Source: JANXUC01 sp964619065 (GTDB lineage Bacteria > Acidobacteriota > Terriglobia > Terriglobales > Acidobacteriaceae). From it: DNA of 64,000 bases. The translations under genes and the position numbers were made by a program. Shown here piece by piece: positions 44,076 to 53,673 of this stretch (positions within the stretch are counted from its first letter, which is position 1; every line of letters starts with the position of its first letter). The notes below the pieces were generated by a model. The model saw only the letters and a program-made list of their open reading frames with translations. It ran no database searches and had not been told where the DNA came from. The stretch covers positions 1-64,000 of the forward strand of contig CAZUCC010000023.1 of the NCBI GenBank assembly GCA_964619065.1. The letters run 5' to 3'.

Positions 44076-45647
44076 ATGCAGCCCACCTCGAAGGAAGCGG
44101 ATTTTCTCGTCATTGGAGCGGGAATTGCGGGCTTGCGCGCCGCTATTGAGCTGGCGCAGGCGGGCCGCGTGCGTGTCCTCGCCAAGCGCCAGGTCACCGA
44201 ATCCAATACGCAATACGCGCAAGGAGGCATCGCTGCCGCCCTCAGCGATGAAGACGAAATCAGCCTGCATTTGCAGGACACTCTCAGCGCCGGCGACGGT
44301 TTGGTCAACCCCGAGGCCGCCCGTGTCCTGGTCGAAGAAGGTCCCGAACGAATTGAGGAGCTGATTCGTTGGGGCACGGAATTTGACCGTGAAGGCACCA
44401 AGCTTGTTTTTGCACGCGAAGGGGCACACAGCCGCAACCGCGTTCTCCACGCCCACGGCGATTCTACTGGCCGGGAGATTCAGCGCGCCCTCTACGCCAA
44501 AGCAAAGACCCTGAAGAATATTTCCGTAGAAGAATTCGAATTCAGCATTGACCTACTGACGGAGGGGCAGCGTGTTTGTGGCGTTACGCTACTGAACGAA
44601 GCAAGCCAAATCGAGGAGGTTCGAGTCTCTGCTGTCTGCCTCGCAACAGGAGGCCTCGGTCAGCTCTATCGGGACACAACGAATCCACGAGTTGCCACCG
44701 GTGACGGAGTCGCCATGGCCTTCCGTGCGGGCGCGGAAATTGCCGACATGGAGTTCATTCAGTTTCATCCCACTGCTCTTTATCTGGAAAAGGCGCCTCG
44801 TTTTCTTCTGACGGAGGCTTTGCGTGGCGAGGGCGCGCACCTACTCAACGACCAGCTACTGCGTTTTATGTCCAAATACCATCCTCTCGCCGAACTGGCG
44901 CCTCGGGACGTAGTAGCACGCGCCATCGTTCACGAGCTTGAAATCAGCTCCGCCAAGCATCCTGTTGTTTATCTTGACCTCACACACCTCGACGCCGAAG
45001 CCATCCGGAAGCGCTTTCCCCGCGTTCATTCCACTTGCCTCCTCTACAATGTTGACATCACAACGGACATGATCCCGATTCGCCCTGCGGCACACTACGC
45101 CATGGGCGGGGTTCGCACTGGTCTCGACGGCCGCTCCACCATCGCTGGCCTCTACGCCGCCGGAGAAGTCGCTTCCACGGGTGTGCATGGAGCCAATCGT
45201 TTGGCTAGTAATTCCCTGCTGGAGGGCCTGGTCTTCGGCGCGCGCGCAGGCCACGCCGCCTGCAGCGAGCTGCAACCGCATGCGGCAAAATCTTCCAACA
45301 CGACCATGGTTGCCCGTTCTGACAAATCCGCAGCGGATCCCAACACCGACACCATTCGCACAATTCAAGAAACCATGACCCGCCATGTGGGAATCGTTCG
45401 GGATGGCAAGGGCCTGCGTCAGGCGTTGCAGCAGTTAGCAGAGATTGGATCGCGAATCACGAGCCTGCACACGAGCACAGACTATGAAGCGCATAATTTG
45501 CACCAGGTCGGCACCTTGGTAGCCCGGTCCGCGCTAGCCCGTGAAGAAAGCCGCGGGGGTCACTACCGCCTCGACTTCCCTGCTCATGACGACGTTCATT
45601 TCCTCAAGCACACGGTTGTTTGTGGGGAGAACCTCCGCTTCACATAG
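44076..45647 (+). CDS. nadB: L-aspartate oxidase
   Basis: Oxidises L-aspartate to iminoaspartate for NAD synthesis. The FAD motif VIGAGIAGLRAAIELA, KRQVTESNTQYAQGGIAAAL, HGDSTGREI and EFIQFHPTAL are present. The later AAHYAMGGVRTGLDGRSTIAGLYAAGEVASTGVHGANRLASNSLLEGLVF block is conserved among NadB/SdhA. The C-terminal domain is short. The length is 523 residues. No nadA or nadC is adjacent in this window. Confidence 0.94.
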   Translation: MQPTSKEADFLVIGAGIAGLRAAIELAQAGRVRVLAKRQVTESNTQYAQGGIAAALSDEDEISLHLQDTLSAGDGLVNPEAARVLVEEGPERIEELIRWGTEFDREGTKLVFAREGAHSRNRVLHAHGDSTGREIQRALYAKAKTLKNISVEEFEFSIDLLTEGQRVCGVTLLNEASQIEEVRVSAVCLATGGLGQLYRDTTNPRVATGDGVAMAFRAGAEIADMEFIQFHPTALYLEKAPRFLLTEALRGEGAHLLNDQLLRFMSKYHPLAELAPRDVVARAIVHELEISSAKHPVVYLDLTHLDAEAIRKRFPRVHSTCLLYNVDITTDMIPIRPAAHYAMGGVRTGLDGRSTIAGLYAAGEVASTGVHGANRLASNSLLEGLVFGARAGHAACSELQPHAAKSSNTTMVARSDKSAADPNTDTIRTIQETMTRHVGIVRDGKGLRQALQQLAEIGSRITSLHTSTDYEAHNLHQVGTLVARSALAREESRGGHYRLDFPAHDDVHFLKHTVVCGENLRFT

Positions 45648-45663
45648 AATCGAAGTATGAGTT

Positions 45664-46071
45664 ATGGTGACTTTTTGCTATTCCGAGCATCTAAAAGTTG
45701 TAGTGAGTGAGCTCCGGTCAAAATTCGTCCCGTTTTTGCTAGCTGGTGTAATGGCTATTACATTCTTCGGAGTGTATTTTTCTGTGCCGGCAGCGGCAGC
45801 CGCTCCCATGGGTACGAGCGATTGCCCCGAACATCGTCTCCCGGGCTCGCAACCTGCGCCGCAACCTGACAGTCATCACAGTCATCAATGTTGCGTGCAG
45901 GGCCATAATATGGCCGCGCTCGCGAACTCTTACGGGACGCCCGTAGTGTCCCGACCTGTCTCACTTCACTCGTTCATAAGCCCTATACTCCTTCCGATGA
46001 GCCGACAGGCTTTGGCTTCTGTGCCACTCCAAGGTGGGGCACCGCCCGATAGAACACCTCTCCGCGTTTAG
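45664..46071 (+). CDS. small secreted/membrane-anchored protein, His/Cys motif
   Basis: 135 residues. There is one strongly hydrophobic segment (about 22-46, FVPFLLAGVMAITFFGVYFSVPAAAAA), a signal peptide or anchor. After it, the mature part contains DSHHSHQCCVQGHN, a His/Cys cluster suited to soft-metal binding. Similar small proteins accompany copper genes, but I do not recognise this family with certainty. The next gene is Met/His-rich as well. A terminator separates the two. Start uncertain: 45664 or a nearer GTG. Confidence 0.55.
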   Translation: MVTFCYSEHLKVVVSELRSKFVPFLLAGVMAITFFGVYFSVPAAAAAPMGTSDCPEHRLPGSQPAPQPDSHHSHQCCVQGHNMAALANSYGTPVVSRPVSLHSFISPILLPMSRQALASVPLQGGAPPDRTPLRV

Positions 46072-46125
46072 ATCCGCCTTTCAACCCAAAGACTCCAGAT
46101 TCTCCGCCTGATCTCCGTACTTGCC

Positions 46126-46150
46126 TTCCGCAAGAGCGGAAATCTTTTTT
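46126..46150 (+). terminator. intrinsic terminator
   Basis: TTCCGC (46126-46131), AAGA loop, GCGGAA (46136-46141), followed by ATC and six T (46145-46150). It follows the small His/Cys protein by 55 nt and precedes the next start by 35 nt. Confidence 0.75.
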
Positions 46151-46185
46151 CCTGTGCGATAGGGACACTTAAGGGGGATGAACGC

Positions 46186-47529
46186 GTGCAACGCATTCTA
46201 TATTTTCTGATAATTCTGTCTACGGCTTTGCCATCGACAGCACAAGATACGCATCATGGCATGGACATGCCCGGCCAGGAACCTTCCACTCAAACCATGC
46301 AGAATATGCCGGGAATGAGCGAAACAAGCCAACACAATATGAACATGCAAGCTCAATCTCTGATTGAGCTATTGCAGCAGCACACCACTGCCGGGACGGA
46401 TGCGGAACCGGCTTCTACTCCTGCCGAAATGCTGATGACGCAAAGGGGCAAGTGGACGTTCATGTTCCACGGCACTGCGTTTCTCGCCGACATCCAGCAG
46501 AGTGGTCCGCGGGCGGGCGATAAGCTGTTTTCCACCAACTGGATCATGCCCATGGTCCAGAGAAAACTCGGCAACGGCACTCTGACCTTGCGAACCATGT
46601 TGAGCCTGGAACCCGCCACCATCTCTCAGCGGCGTTACCCCGAATTGTTCCAGCAAGGGGAGACTGCGTTTGGGAAACCTATTGTCGATGGCCAGCATCC
46701 TCATGACTTCTTCATGGAGCTCGCTGCTATATACGACTACAAAATTACTGACAAGACACTTCTGTCCTTCTATTTCGCTCCCATGGGCGATCCTGCGATG
46801 GGTCCCATTGCCTATCCGCACCGGGCGTCTGCGTCTGAGAACCCGATCGCTCCGCTGGGACATCACCTCCAGGACTCAACCCATATTGCCAGCGATGTCA
46901 TCACCGTTGGACTCACCTACCAAAAAGTCAGATTGGAGGCTTCGGGATTCCACGGGCGGGAGCCGGACGAATATCGCTGGAATCTCGATTCCGGCAAGAT
47001 CGATTCCTGGGCAACTCGGTTCTCGGTGAATCCCAGTCAGAACTGGAGTTTTCAGTACTCTATCGCCCAGCTCCACAGCCCGGAGGCCCTGGCTCCAGAT
47101 GAGGATGTCCGACGCATGACAGCTTCTCTCCTGTACAACCGCCCAGTTCACAACGGAAATTGGGCTTCGATGTTTCTGTGGGGGCGCAACCAGAGCTTGC
47201 TCGATGGCAATGTCGGCAACAGCTACTTGTTGGAGTCAACCTTAAAATTCCTGGAACGGAACAATGCCTGGATGCGGATTGAGAATGTCGACCGCACGAA
47301 TGAGCTCTTAGTTGGTGAGAACCCCTTGCCCCCAGGATTCAGCGAGAAGTACTTCACTCGGGTGCAGGCCTATACTGCCGGTTACGATCGCGAAATCGGA
47401 CATATCCCGCATCTTTCAACAGCAGTCGGCGGCCAGATCACCTGGTACGGCGTGCCGGACGTGCTTCGGCCAACATACAGCTCGCATCCGGTGGGAGCGG
47501 TCCTGTTCTTGCGTCTACGTGTCCATTAA
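46186..47529 (+). CDS. predicted outer-membrane/periplasmic protein with Met/His-rich N-terminus
   Basis: 447 residues. GTG at 46186 follows a GGGGG at 8 nt and gives a signal peptide (about 1-19). Residues about 22-57 are full of Met, His and Gln (HHGMDMPG, MQNMPGMSE, HNMNMQ), as in copper-binding proteins. The rest alternates beta strands with aromatic residues (TLLSFYFAPMGD, WSFQYSIAQLHS, ASMFLWGRNQS) and ends in RLRVH, suggesting a barrel. I do not recognise a named family. A role in copper or silver handling is inferred only from the N-terminus and the neighbour. Confidence 0.6.
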   Translation: MQRILYFLIILSTALPSTAQDTHHGMDMPGQEPSTQTMQNMPGMSETSQHNMNMQAQSLIELLQQHTTAGTDAEPASTPAEMLMTQRGKWTFMFHGTAFLADIQQSGPRAGDKLFSTNWIMPMVQRKLGNGTLTLRTMLSLEPATISQRRYPELFQQGETAFGKPIVDGQHPHDFFMELAAIYDYKITDKTLLSFYFAPMGDPAMGPIAYPHRASASENPIAPLGHHLQDSTHIASDVITVGLTYQKVRLEASGFHGREPDEYRWNLDSGKIDSWATRFSVNPSQNWSFQYSIAQLHSPEALAPDEDVRRMTASLLYNRPVHNGNWASMFLWGRNQSLLDGNVGNSYLLESTLKFLERNNAWMRIENVDRTNELLVGENPLPPGFSEKYFTRVQAYTAGYDREIGHIPHLSTAVGGQITWYGVPDVLRPTYSSHPVGAVLFLRLRVH

Positions 47530-47812
47530 AGACCTGCCCCGCCTCACCGGGAATTCAGAAGCGGACGCCTGTGTCAAGAGCACGAGAGACCTCATGACCC
47601 CACGCACTGTCGGGGCTTAACCACCCCTAGTTTCCCTCCTCATAGCGCCGATATCCCTATAAGGCTGTCTACGGACATCCTCGCGAGCTTCGGGCATGAC
47701 AGGCAGAGATCGATACCTCGGATTTGCCATAACGGAAAGCGAACGAAGAAGCCAGCAACAGGCCCAAAATCAAACTGCGCGTCGGCGCAGGAAGCGAAAG
47801 GAAACCACCCCT
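47530..47812. other. gap before the receiver gene
   Basis: 283 nt without a convincing gene. A weak CCCC...GGGG hairpin lies near 47600 without a T run. An in-frame upstream extension of the receiver gene from 47696 lacks family similarity and is not accepted. Confidence 0.4.
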
Positions 47813-48202
47813 ATGAGCAAAGCGAAAATCCTGATCGTAGACGATGACACAGATATGCGCCGTGCCTTGCATCTGCGGCTCAGTGCCCAGGGCTATGAAA
47901 CGGCCTTTGCGTCCGACGGACTCACCGCCACCAATGTAGCCCTGAAAGAATCTCCAGACCTGATTCTTCTCGATCTCGGGTTGCCGGCCGGCGACGGGTT
48001 TGTGGTGATGGATAGGTTCCACAACAATTCTGAGCTAGCAGCCATTCCGGTCATCGTTCTGACTGCGCGTGAGGCACAGGAAAATGCTGAAGCCGCCTTT
48101 TCCGCGGGCTGCTTCGCCTTCTTCCAGAAACCTGCCGACAACAGGGCACTGATGAACACAATTGAGCGCGCCCTGGAGGATTCCGGTGCGCTGATGTCTT
48201 AA
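47813..48202 (+). CDS. stand-alone response-regulator receiver protein
   Basis: 129 residues: only a receiver domain. The acidic pocket DDD (10-12), phospho-acceptor Asp54 in ILLDLGLP, Thr84 and Lys106 in FFQKPAD are all in place. No output domain and no adjacent histidine kinase are seen, so it likely works as a phosphate shuttle or binds a partner. ATG at 47813 gives the exact domain start. It converges with the TPR regulator gene. Confidence 0.88.
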   Translation: MSKAKILIVDDDTDMRRALHLRLSAQGYETAFASDGLTATNVALKESPDLILLDLGLPAGDGFVVMDRFHNNSELAAIPVIVLTAREAQENAEAAFSAGCFAFFQKPADNRALMNTIERALEDSGALMS

Positions 48203-48253
48203 GTATGTCCGGTTCTTTGCGATGGGCGTGTCAAGGGAGCGAGGGCATACCGG

Positions 48254-49906
48254 TCAGCTTGGTTTACGCCTGCCGACGCGCGCCAAGATGCGTCGGACTT
48301 TCTTGGGCGAGATCGACAGACGAGCAGCAACCCGGGAGACTTTACGGTCTTCGCGCTCCCAAACCCGAGGAATCACCATCTCGGCAAATTCCTCGCTGAT
48401 TTGGCGGAAGGTTTTCTCGCCGATGGTTCCTTGCGACCACGCCTTGAGCGTGGGATTGACCGTTCCCTTCGGCTGAATTTTTGACCGCAGCGCCTGCAAG
48501 TCCTGCCACACGCTATCAGGCTGACTGCCTTTGCAGGATGCCCGGGCCAAATCATAAGATTGGCGCGCGGCGTCCGGATCATCGAAAAAAGAATTGCAAT
48601 GCGTGAGCCCTTGCCACAGGTGAGCACGCGCCAGCAGGAGATCGTGCTGGGTGTGTTTCGCGAGATCAACCGCTTCTTGAATAAAGCCGAGCGCGCGCCG
48701 GGCGTGGCTCCCCGGATCCGCACCTTCGCTGATTTCCTCTTCTACTTTAGCGTTCTCGATCATGCATTGCAGAACGCGCGCGCGGCCCATAAGAATGTAA
48801 TCCTGCTTTTCTTCGGCAACGTGATACGCAGAGGCTGCCTCCGTCTCGGCCCTTTGAAAATCGCTGTTATCCAGGTGGATGTATGCCGCATTCAAGGAAA
48901 GCGTACCCACACCGTGATAGTTCGGCCGTCGCTGGTAGATGGCGTGAGCTGCCTCGAGGTGCTCCAGCGCTTCCTGCCGCAGCTGGTGGAGGCGTTCTCT
49001 GTAGTCACTCCTTGACGAGTGTTTGGCTTCGCGGTTTGCCGGGGACTTACGGCGCCGCTGTGCATCTTGGTCGATTCTTCTCTGCAGCTGAAGGGCTATC
49101 CCCCGCTTGGCCAACGCCATGTTGGCCAACGATCGGGCCAGGTTCGGATGTTCGGCATCCCGCTTCCTGAATTGCACAATCGCACTGGTAAACAGCTCAA
49201 TTGCCTTATCGTAGCGACCCTCTCGGCGTGCCAGTCGTCCATAGAAGGACTGGATATTCCCCAGCGTCACGTAATCTTCCGTATCCCGTAATGTCGTTTC
49301 TGCGACTTGCGAAATCCGTGTCGCTTCTTTCGATTTTCCCTGTTGGAATAGTAGCCAGCTTTCCAGCACCTGCATCACGGCGGCCATCCGCGCATGGCCC
49401 AGCTCTACCGCTAAATCTCTTCCCCTGCGGGTGTAGATCAAAGCTTCTCCATACTCGCCCCTTTTCCGCAGGCAGCGTCCCTTCCAGAAGTTGACGATGG
49501 CCAAGAGAAAATTGTCGTTCAATTCTTCCCCTAAGCTCACCACAAAGTCGAAATGACCGATGGCTGTTTCCATCACCTCTTCTCGCATGGCGACCATGCC
49601 TTCTGCCATGCGCAGCTGGATATAGTCGGCGAGAGAAAGCTGCGAGCGATGTTTGGGTTCAAAGCGTTGCAGAAGTTTCTTCAGTTGCGACAAGCCGTCA
49701 AATCCAATATCCACCCACACCGACAAGTGCGCCACAAACCGTGCGGCATGTTCGTTCTGCAGATCGCAATGGGTGATCAGGTTCCCATGCGCTTGAAGGA
49801 ATGTGATCCCGCGCTCGATTTCACGGGCTGTAATGTGTTCCCTTAATACCGACAGAAAGCCTTCGTCGATTTGCGTGCGAGTGGGTGTATTTTTGCGCGA
49901 ACCCAT
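48254..49906 (-). CDS. TPR-repeat protein with C-terminal helix-turn-helix
   Basis: 550 residues. The central 400 residues are helical repeats of TPR type (for example ETAIGHFDFVVSLGEEL, YDKAIELFTSAIVQFRKRD, ERLHQLRQEALEHLEAAHAIYQ). The last 45 residues form a Fis-like HTH: FAEMVIPRVWEREDRKVSRVAARLSISPKKVRRILARVGRR. No signal peptide. It lies 12 nt upstream of nothing but directly downstream of aceB on the same strand, so it may be co-transcribed with aceB and regulate the glyoxylate shunt. This is an inference. Confidence 0.65.
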   Translation of the reverse strand: MGSRKNTPTRTQIDEGFLSVLREHITAREIERGITFLQAHGNLITHCDLQNEHAARFVAHLSVWVDIGFDGLSQLKKLLQRFEPKHRSQLSLADYIQLRMAEGMVAMREEVMETAIGHFDFVVSLGEELNDNFLLAIVNFWKGRCLRKRGEYGEALIYTRRGRDLAVELGHARMAAVMQVLESWLLFQQGKSKEATRISQVAETTLRDTEDYVTLGNIQSFYGRLARREGRYDKAIELFTSAIVQFRKRDAEHPNLARSLANMALAKRGIALQLQRRIDQDAQRRRKSPANREAKHSSRSDYRERLHQLRQEALEHLEAAHAIYQRRPNYHGVGTLSLNAAYIHLDNSDFQRAETEAASAYHVAEEKQDYILMGRARVLQCMIENAKVEEEISEGADPGSHARRALGFIQEAVDLAKHTQHDLLLARAHLWQGLTHCNSFFDDPDAARQSYDLARASCKGSQPDSVWQDLQALRSKIQPKGTVNPTLKAWSQGTIGEKTFRQISEEFAEMVIPRVWEREDRKVSRVAARLSISPKKVRRILARVGRRKPS

Positions 49907-49918
49907 GCACTTGACGTT

Positions 49919-51481
49919 TTAGTCCAATAGATCGTAACTGGCAAGGGTTAAGAACTCGGGGAACTCTTTGGCCGTCATCAACTCTGCAAGAACCTTCGCT
50001 GCCGACTTCAGGCGTCCACCCTCCCCCAACTGGGCTGCACGCTCTTCGACAATCTGGCGAACCAAGCCTTCGGTGACGGGTCGGCCATCCTTCAGCTTGG
50101 CGCTATGCTTGACCCACTGCCAAACCTGGGCACGGCTGATCTCGGCCGTGGCTGCATCCTCCATCAGGTTGTAGATCGGCACGCACCCTGAGCCTTGCAG
50201 CCAGGACTCCAGATACTGCAACCCCACGTCGATGTTCCAGCGCAGGCCCTCTTCCGTGATGTCGCCTTCGGGAACCGTGAGCAAATCCTTCGCCTGAACG
50301 GCCCGGTTGTCTCTCTTCTTGGAGATCTGATTGGCTCCCGGCATGTATTGGTCAAAGATCTCCTTTGCAGTGGGCACCAGTCCGGGGTGCGCCACCCACG
50401 TACCGTCATGCCCGGCACGAACTTCGCGAAGCTTGTCGTTTCGTACTTTTTCGAAAGCACGTTCATTGGCAGCGGCATCGTTGCGGATCGGAATCTGCGC
50501 TGCCATGCCGCCCATGGCGTGGATGCCGCGCCGATGGCAGGTCTGAATCAACAATTCCACATACGAGCTCAAGAAATGCCGCTCCATGGTGACCTGGGAG
50601 CGATCCGGGAGTACAAAGCTCGGGTGGGCGCGAAACTTCTTGATGAAGCTGAAAATATAGTCCCATCGGCCGCAGTTCAGTCCGGCCGAGTGCTCCCGCA
50701 ACTCGTAAAGAATCTCATCCATTTCGAAGGCAGCCAGGATCGTCTCAATCAGGACAGTGGCGCGAATCGACCCACGTGCAATGCCCAGCTCCTCTTGCGC
50801 GAAGCAAAACACGTCGTTCCACAGTCGAGCCTCCAAATGGCTCTCCATTTTGGGCAGATAAAAATACGGGCCACTTCCTTTTTCGAGCAGCGCCGTCGCA
50901 TTGTGGAAAAAGAACAGGCCAAAATCAAAGAGCGATGCAGAAATCGGCTTCCCGTCAACCAAATAATGCTTCTCCTCCAGATGCCAACCACGCGGCCGGA
51001 CCATGAGCGTCGCCGGATTTTCCTTGAGCTCATAGCGCTTCCCTTCCGGACTAACGTAGCTGATGGTTCCCCGAATGGCATCGCGGAGATTGACTTGGCC
51101 TTCAATGTTGTTCTTCCAAGTGGGCGAATTGGAATCCTCGAAGTCAGCCATGAAGACGCTAGCCCCCGAGTTCAGCGCATTGATGATCATCTTGCGCTCC
51201 ACGGGTCCTGTGATCTCCACGCGACGGTCGCGTAAGTCCTTCGGAATCGGTGCTACACACCAGTCATCCTGACGGATCGCAGCCGTTTCCGGCAGAAAAT
51301 CCGGAAACTTGCCCCCATCAATCTCTTGCTGCACCCTACGCCGGCGTGCGAGAAGTTCCTGCCGCGTTGGCTCGAATCTGCCAGCGAGTTTTCGCAGGAA
51401 TGCGTGCGCTTCCGGAGTGAGGATGTCGGCCTGCGTCTGCTGCTCGAGTGAAGGGGTCGCGTCTAAAGAGGTGGTATCCAT
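49919..51481 (-). CDS. aceB: malate synthase A
   Basis: Condenses glyoxylate with acetyl-CoA to malate. FMADFEDSNSPTWKN, LMVRPRGWHLEEKH, the ATVLIETILAAFEMDEILYEL block and NCGRWDYIFSFIKKF are diagnostic. DGTWVAHPGLVPTAKEIF follows. The length is 520 residues. It is divergent from aceA across about 160 nt, so the two glyoxylate-shunt genes may share a regulatory region. Confidence 0.96.
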   Translation of the reverse strand: MDTTSLDATPSLEQQTQADILTPEAHAFLRKLAGRFEPTRQELLARRRRVQQEIDGGKFPDFLPETAAIRQDDWCVAPIPKDLRDRRVEITGPVERKMIINALNSGASVFMADFEDSNSPTWKNNIEGQVNLRDAIRGTISYVSPEGKRYELKENPATLMVRPRGWHLEEKHYLVDGKPISASLFDFGLFFFHNATALLEKGSGPYFYLPKMESHLEARLWNDVFCFAQEELGIARGSIRATVLIETILAAFEMDEILYELREHSAGLNCGRWDYIFSFIKKFRAHPSFVLPDRSQVTMERHFLSSYVELLIQTCHRRGIHAMGGMAAQIPIRNDAAANERAFEKVRNDKLREVRAGHDGTWVAHPGLVPTAKEIFDQYMPGANQISKKRDNRAVQAKDLLTVPEGDITEEGLRWNIDVGLQYLESWLQGSGCVPIYNLMEDAATAEISRAQVWQWVKHSAKLKDGRPVTEGLVRQIVEERAAQLGEGGRLKSAAKVLAELMTAKEFPEFLTLASYDLLD

Positions 51482-51642
51482 AGAAACATCATAGACGGTT
51501 GCTGGGCCGGATCATCCCCGGTGGGTCATTTCGGACGAGTAGGCCAAAATGGGCACCCTGGTTTGTCGGAAGAGGGTATTCCACGCTCTACTGCAGGTGG
51601 ACGCAAACTTTGGAACGAGATGCAGAAACGGGGATAAAACAC

Positions 51643-53040
51643 ATGATGACTTTCAACTGGCAGACGGACCCTCGGTGGCGCGGCATTACGCGCCCTTACA
51701 CGCAACAGGATGTCGAGCGCTTACAAGGATCGGTACAGATCGAATACACGCTCGCCCGACGCGGCGCGGAACGTCTATGGAACCTTCTGCATGAGCAATC
51801 CTACGTCCCCGCGCTCGGTGCATTGACGGGCAATCAAGCAGTTCAGCAGGTGAAAGCTGGGCTTAGTGCGATCTATGTGAGCGGGTGGCAGGTCGCCGCC
51901 GACGCCAATAATGCCGGCCAGATGTACCCCGATCAAAGTCTCTACCCCGCAGATAGCGTCCCGAATGTCGTGCGTCGCATTAATCAGGCCCTGGTGCGCG
52001 CGGATCAGATCCACCACTCCGAAGGCCAGAACAGCGTGAATTGGTTTCCGCCGCTCGTGGCCGATGCCGAAGCTGGATTCGGCGGCAACCTTAACGCGTA
52101 CGAGTTGATGAAGGCCATGATCGAAGCCGGTGCAGCCTGCGTTCACTTTGAGGATCAGCTTTCTTCCGCCAAGAAATGCGGCCACCTCGGTGGCAAGGTT
52201 CTCGTCTCCACCACCGAGGCCATTCAAAAGCTGGTAGCGGCACGGCTCGCCTCCGACGTCATGGAGGTACCCACCTTAATCATGGCGCGCACCGATGCCG
52301 ACAGCGCGCATCTCATCACCAGCGATGTGGATCCCCGCGACCGTGAATTCCTTACCGGCGAACGAACGGTGGAGGGCTTCTATCGCATGCGCGGAGGCTT
52401 GCAGGCGGCCATCGCTCGGGGAATAGCCTACGCTCCGTATGCTGACCTTATCTGGTGCGAAACTTCCAAGCCCGATCTTGCGGAAGCTCGGGAATTTGCC
52501 GAGGCCGTCCACAAAGTGCATCCCAATAAGATGCTCGCCTACAACTGCTCGCCTTCGTTCAACTGGAAGAAGAACCTCGACGACACCACTATCGCCCGTT
52601 TTCAACGCGAACTCGGAGCGATGGGCTACAAATTTCAGTTCATCACCCTGGCTGGTTTTCATGCTCTGAACTATGCAATGTTCGAACTCGCTCGCGGCTA
52701 CAAAAACGAGGGGATGACAGCTTACTCCCGACTGCAGGAGAAAGAATTCAGCAGCGAGACTGAGTGCGGATACGAAGGCGTCAAGCACCAACGCTTTGTC
52801 GGGACTGGGTACTTCGATGCCGTGCAGCAGGTCATCACTAGTGGTACTGCGTCGACCACGGCACTCAAAGGCTCGACCGAAGAAGCGCAGTTTACTCCTA
52901 ACGGAGCAGTCCAACACGGAATGGAGGCCGCGGTTGCGAGAAATCTCGGGGCAAGAGATCTTGTGGCCGTGGTTGCTCCACCGGCGATGATGGTTGCTCG
53001 CTTGGAGGAATCCCACGAACTGACGCCATCCGGAGACTGA
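51643..53040 (+). CDS. aceA: isocitrate lyase
   Basis: Splits isocitrate into succinate and glyoxylate. The catalytic motif KKCGH is at 177-181 with Cys179. Also present are SGWQVAADANNAGQMYPDQSLYP, FPPLVADAEAGFGG and AYNCSPSFNWKKNLD. ATG at 51643 (or 51646) follows GGGGAT and matches the family start; the frame upstream to 51499 is rejected. The length is 465 residues. Confidence 0.96.
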   Translation: MMTFNWQTDPRWRGITRPYTQQDVERLQGSVQIEYTLARRGAERLWNLLHEQSYVPALGALTGNQAVQQVKAGLSAIYVSGWQVAADANNAGQMYPDQSLYPADSVPNVVRRINQALVRADQIHHSEGQNSVNWFPPLVADAEAGFGGNLNAYELMKAMIEAGAACVHFEDQLSSAKKCGHLGGKVLVSTTEAIQKLVAARLASDVMEVPTLIMARTDADSAHLITSDVDPRDREFLTGERTVEGFYRMRGGLQAAIARGIAYAPYADLIWCETSKPDLAEAREFAEAVHKVHPNKMLAYNCSPSFNWKKNLDDTTIARFQRELGAMGYKFQFITLAGFHALNYAMFELARGYKNEGMTAYSRLQEKEFSSETECGYEGVKHQRFVGTGYFDAVQQVITSGTASTTALKGSTEEAQFTPNGAVQHGMEAAVARNLGARDLVAVVAPPAMMVARLEESHELTPSGD

Positions 53041-53069
53041 ACCCGAGGCATCGCGAGTTTCGTCGTGCG

Positions 53070-53480
53070 CTAATCGAGCACTTCGACTGCCTCGACTTTA
53101 CCGTCTGTAATTCTCAAGCAGACCTTCTTACCCGCGCTTTGGGCGCGCTTAAATTCATTCTCCCAGTTCTTGTTGCGAAGACGAAAAATTCCACCGACAG
53201 GAATCTTTGGGTTATCAATTGCGTCCAACGCTTCCAGTGTGGTGTCTACGTACTTGCCGTTCTTGTCGGTTCTTACAGCACGGATTTTGGCTTTATAGTT
53301 AACCGCGTCTAGCGATGCACCCGTATCCGGGGCTTCCGCGTTATTTTCTGTGCCTGGCTTGTCACCATCTCCGTTCCCACCACGGAGCGTCTTGAGCCTG
53401 GCCACTTCACTGACTAGCAAGTCCACCGTCGCTTCCATCTTTTCAGGTCTTCCGGCTTCGTACTGTTTCCAGGTGATCAT
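53070..53480 (-). CDS. small protein of unknown function
   Basis: 136 residues. ATG at 53480 is preceded by a strong AAGGAGG at 7 nt. The N-terminal part is helical (PEKMEATVDLLVSEVARLKTL), then a Gly/Asp/Asn-rich linker. A C-terminal beta-rich domain follows (KIRAVRTDKNGKYVDTTLEALDAIDNPKIPVGGIFRL). No family recognised. It lies between aceA and the antiporter, convergent with aceA. Confidence 0.6.
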   Translation of the reverse strand: MITWKQYEAGRPEKMEATVDLLVSEVARLKTLRGGNGDGDKPGTENNAEAPDTGASLDAVNYKAKIRAVRTDKNGKYVDTTLEALDAIDNPKIPVGGIFRLRNKNWENEFKRAQSAGKKVCLRITDGKVEAVEVLD

Positions 53481-53673
53481 GTGCAATCCTCCTTGTTGAT
53501 CCATATGTGCCGCTCAATATTGTGGACCAACCTCATTCTCGGAGGACTTCACGAGAATTGTCTTGGAGCCGGGAAGCATTTTTGTATGCTTTTAGCGCAG
53601 CGGAAGTTTTGCTTATTCGTCCGCGATGTATCGCAGCCCGCGTATTTTACAATGAGTGCACAAACGCTCCGGC

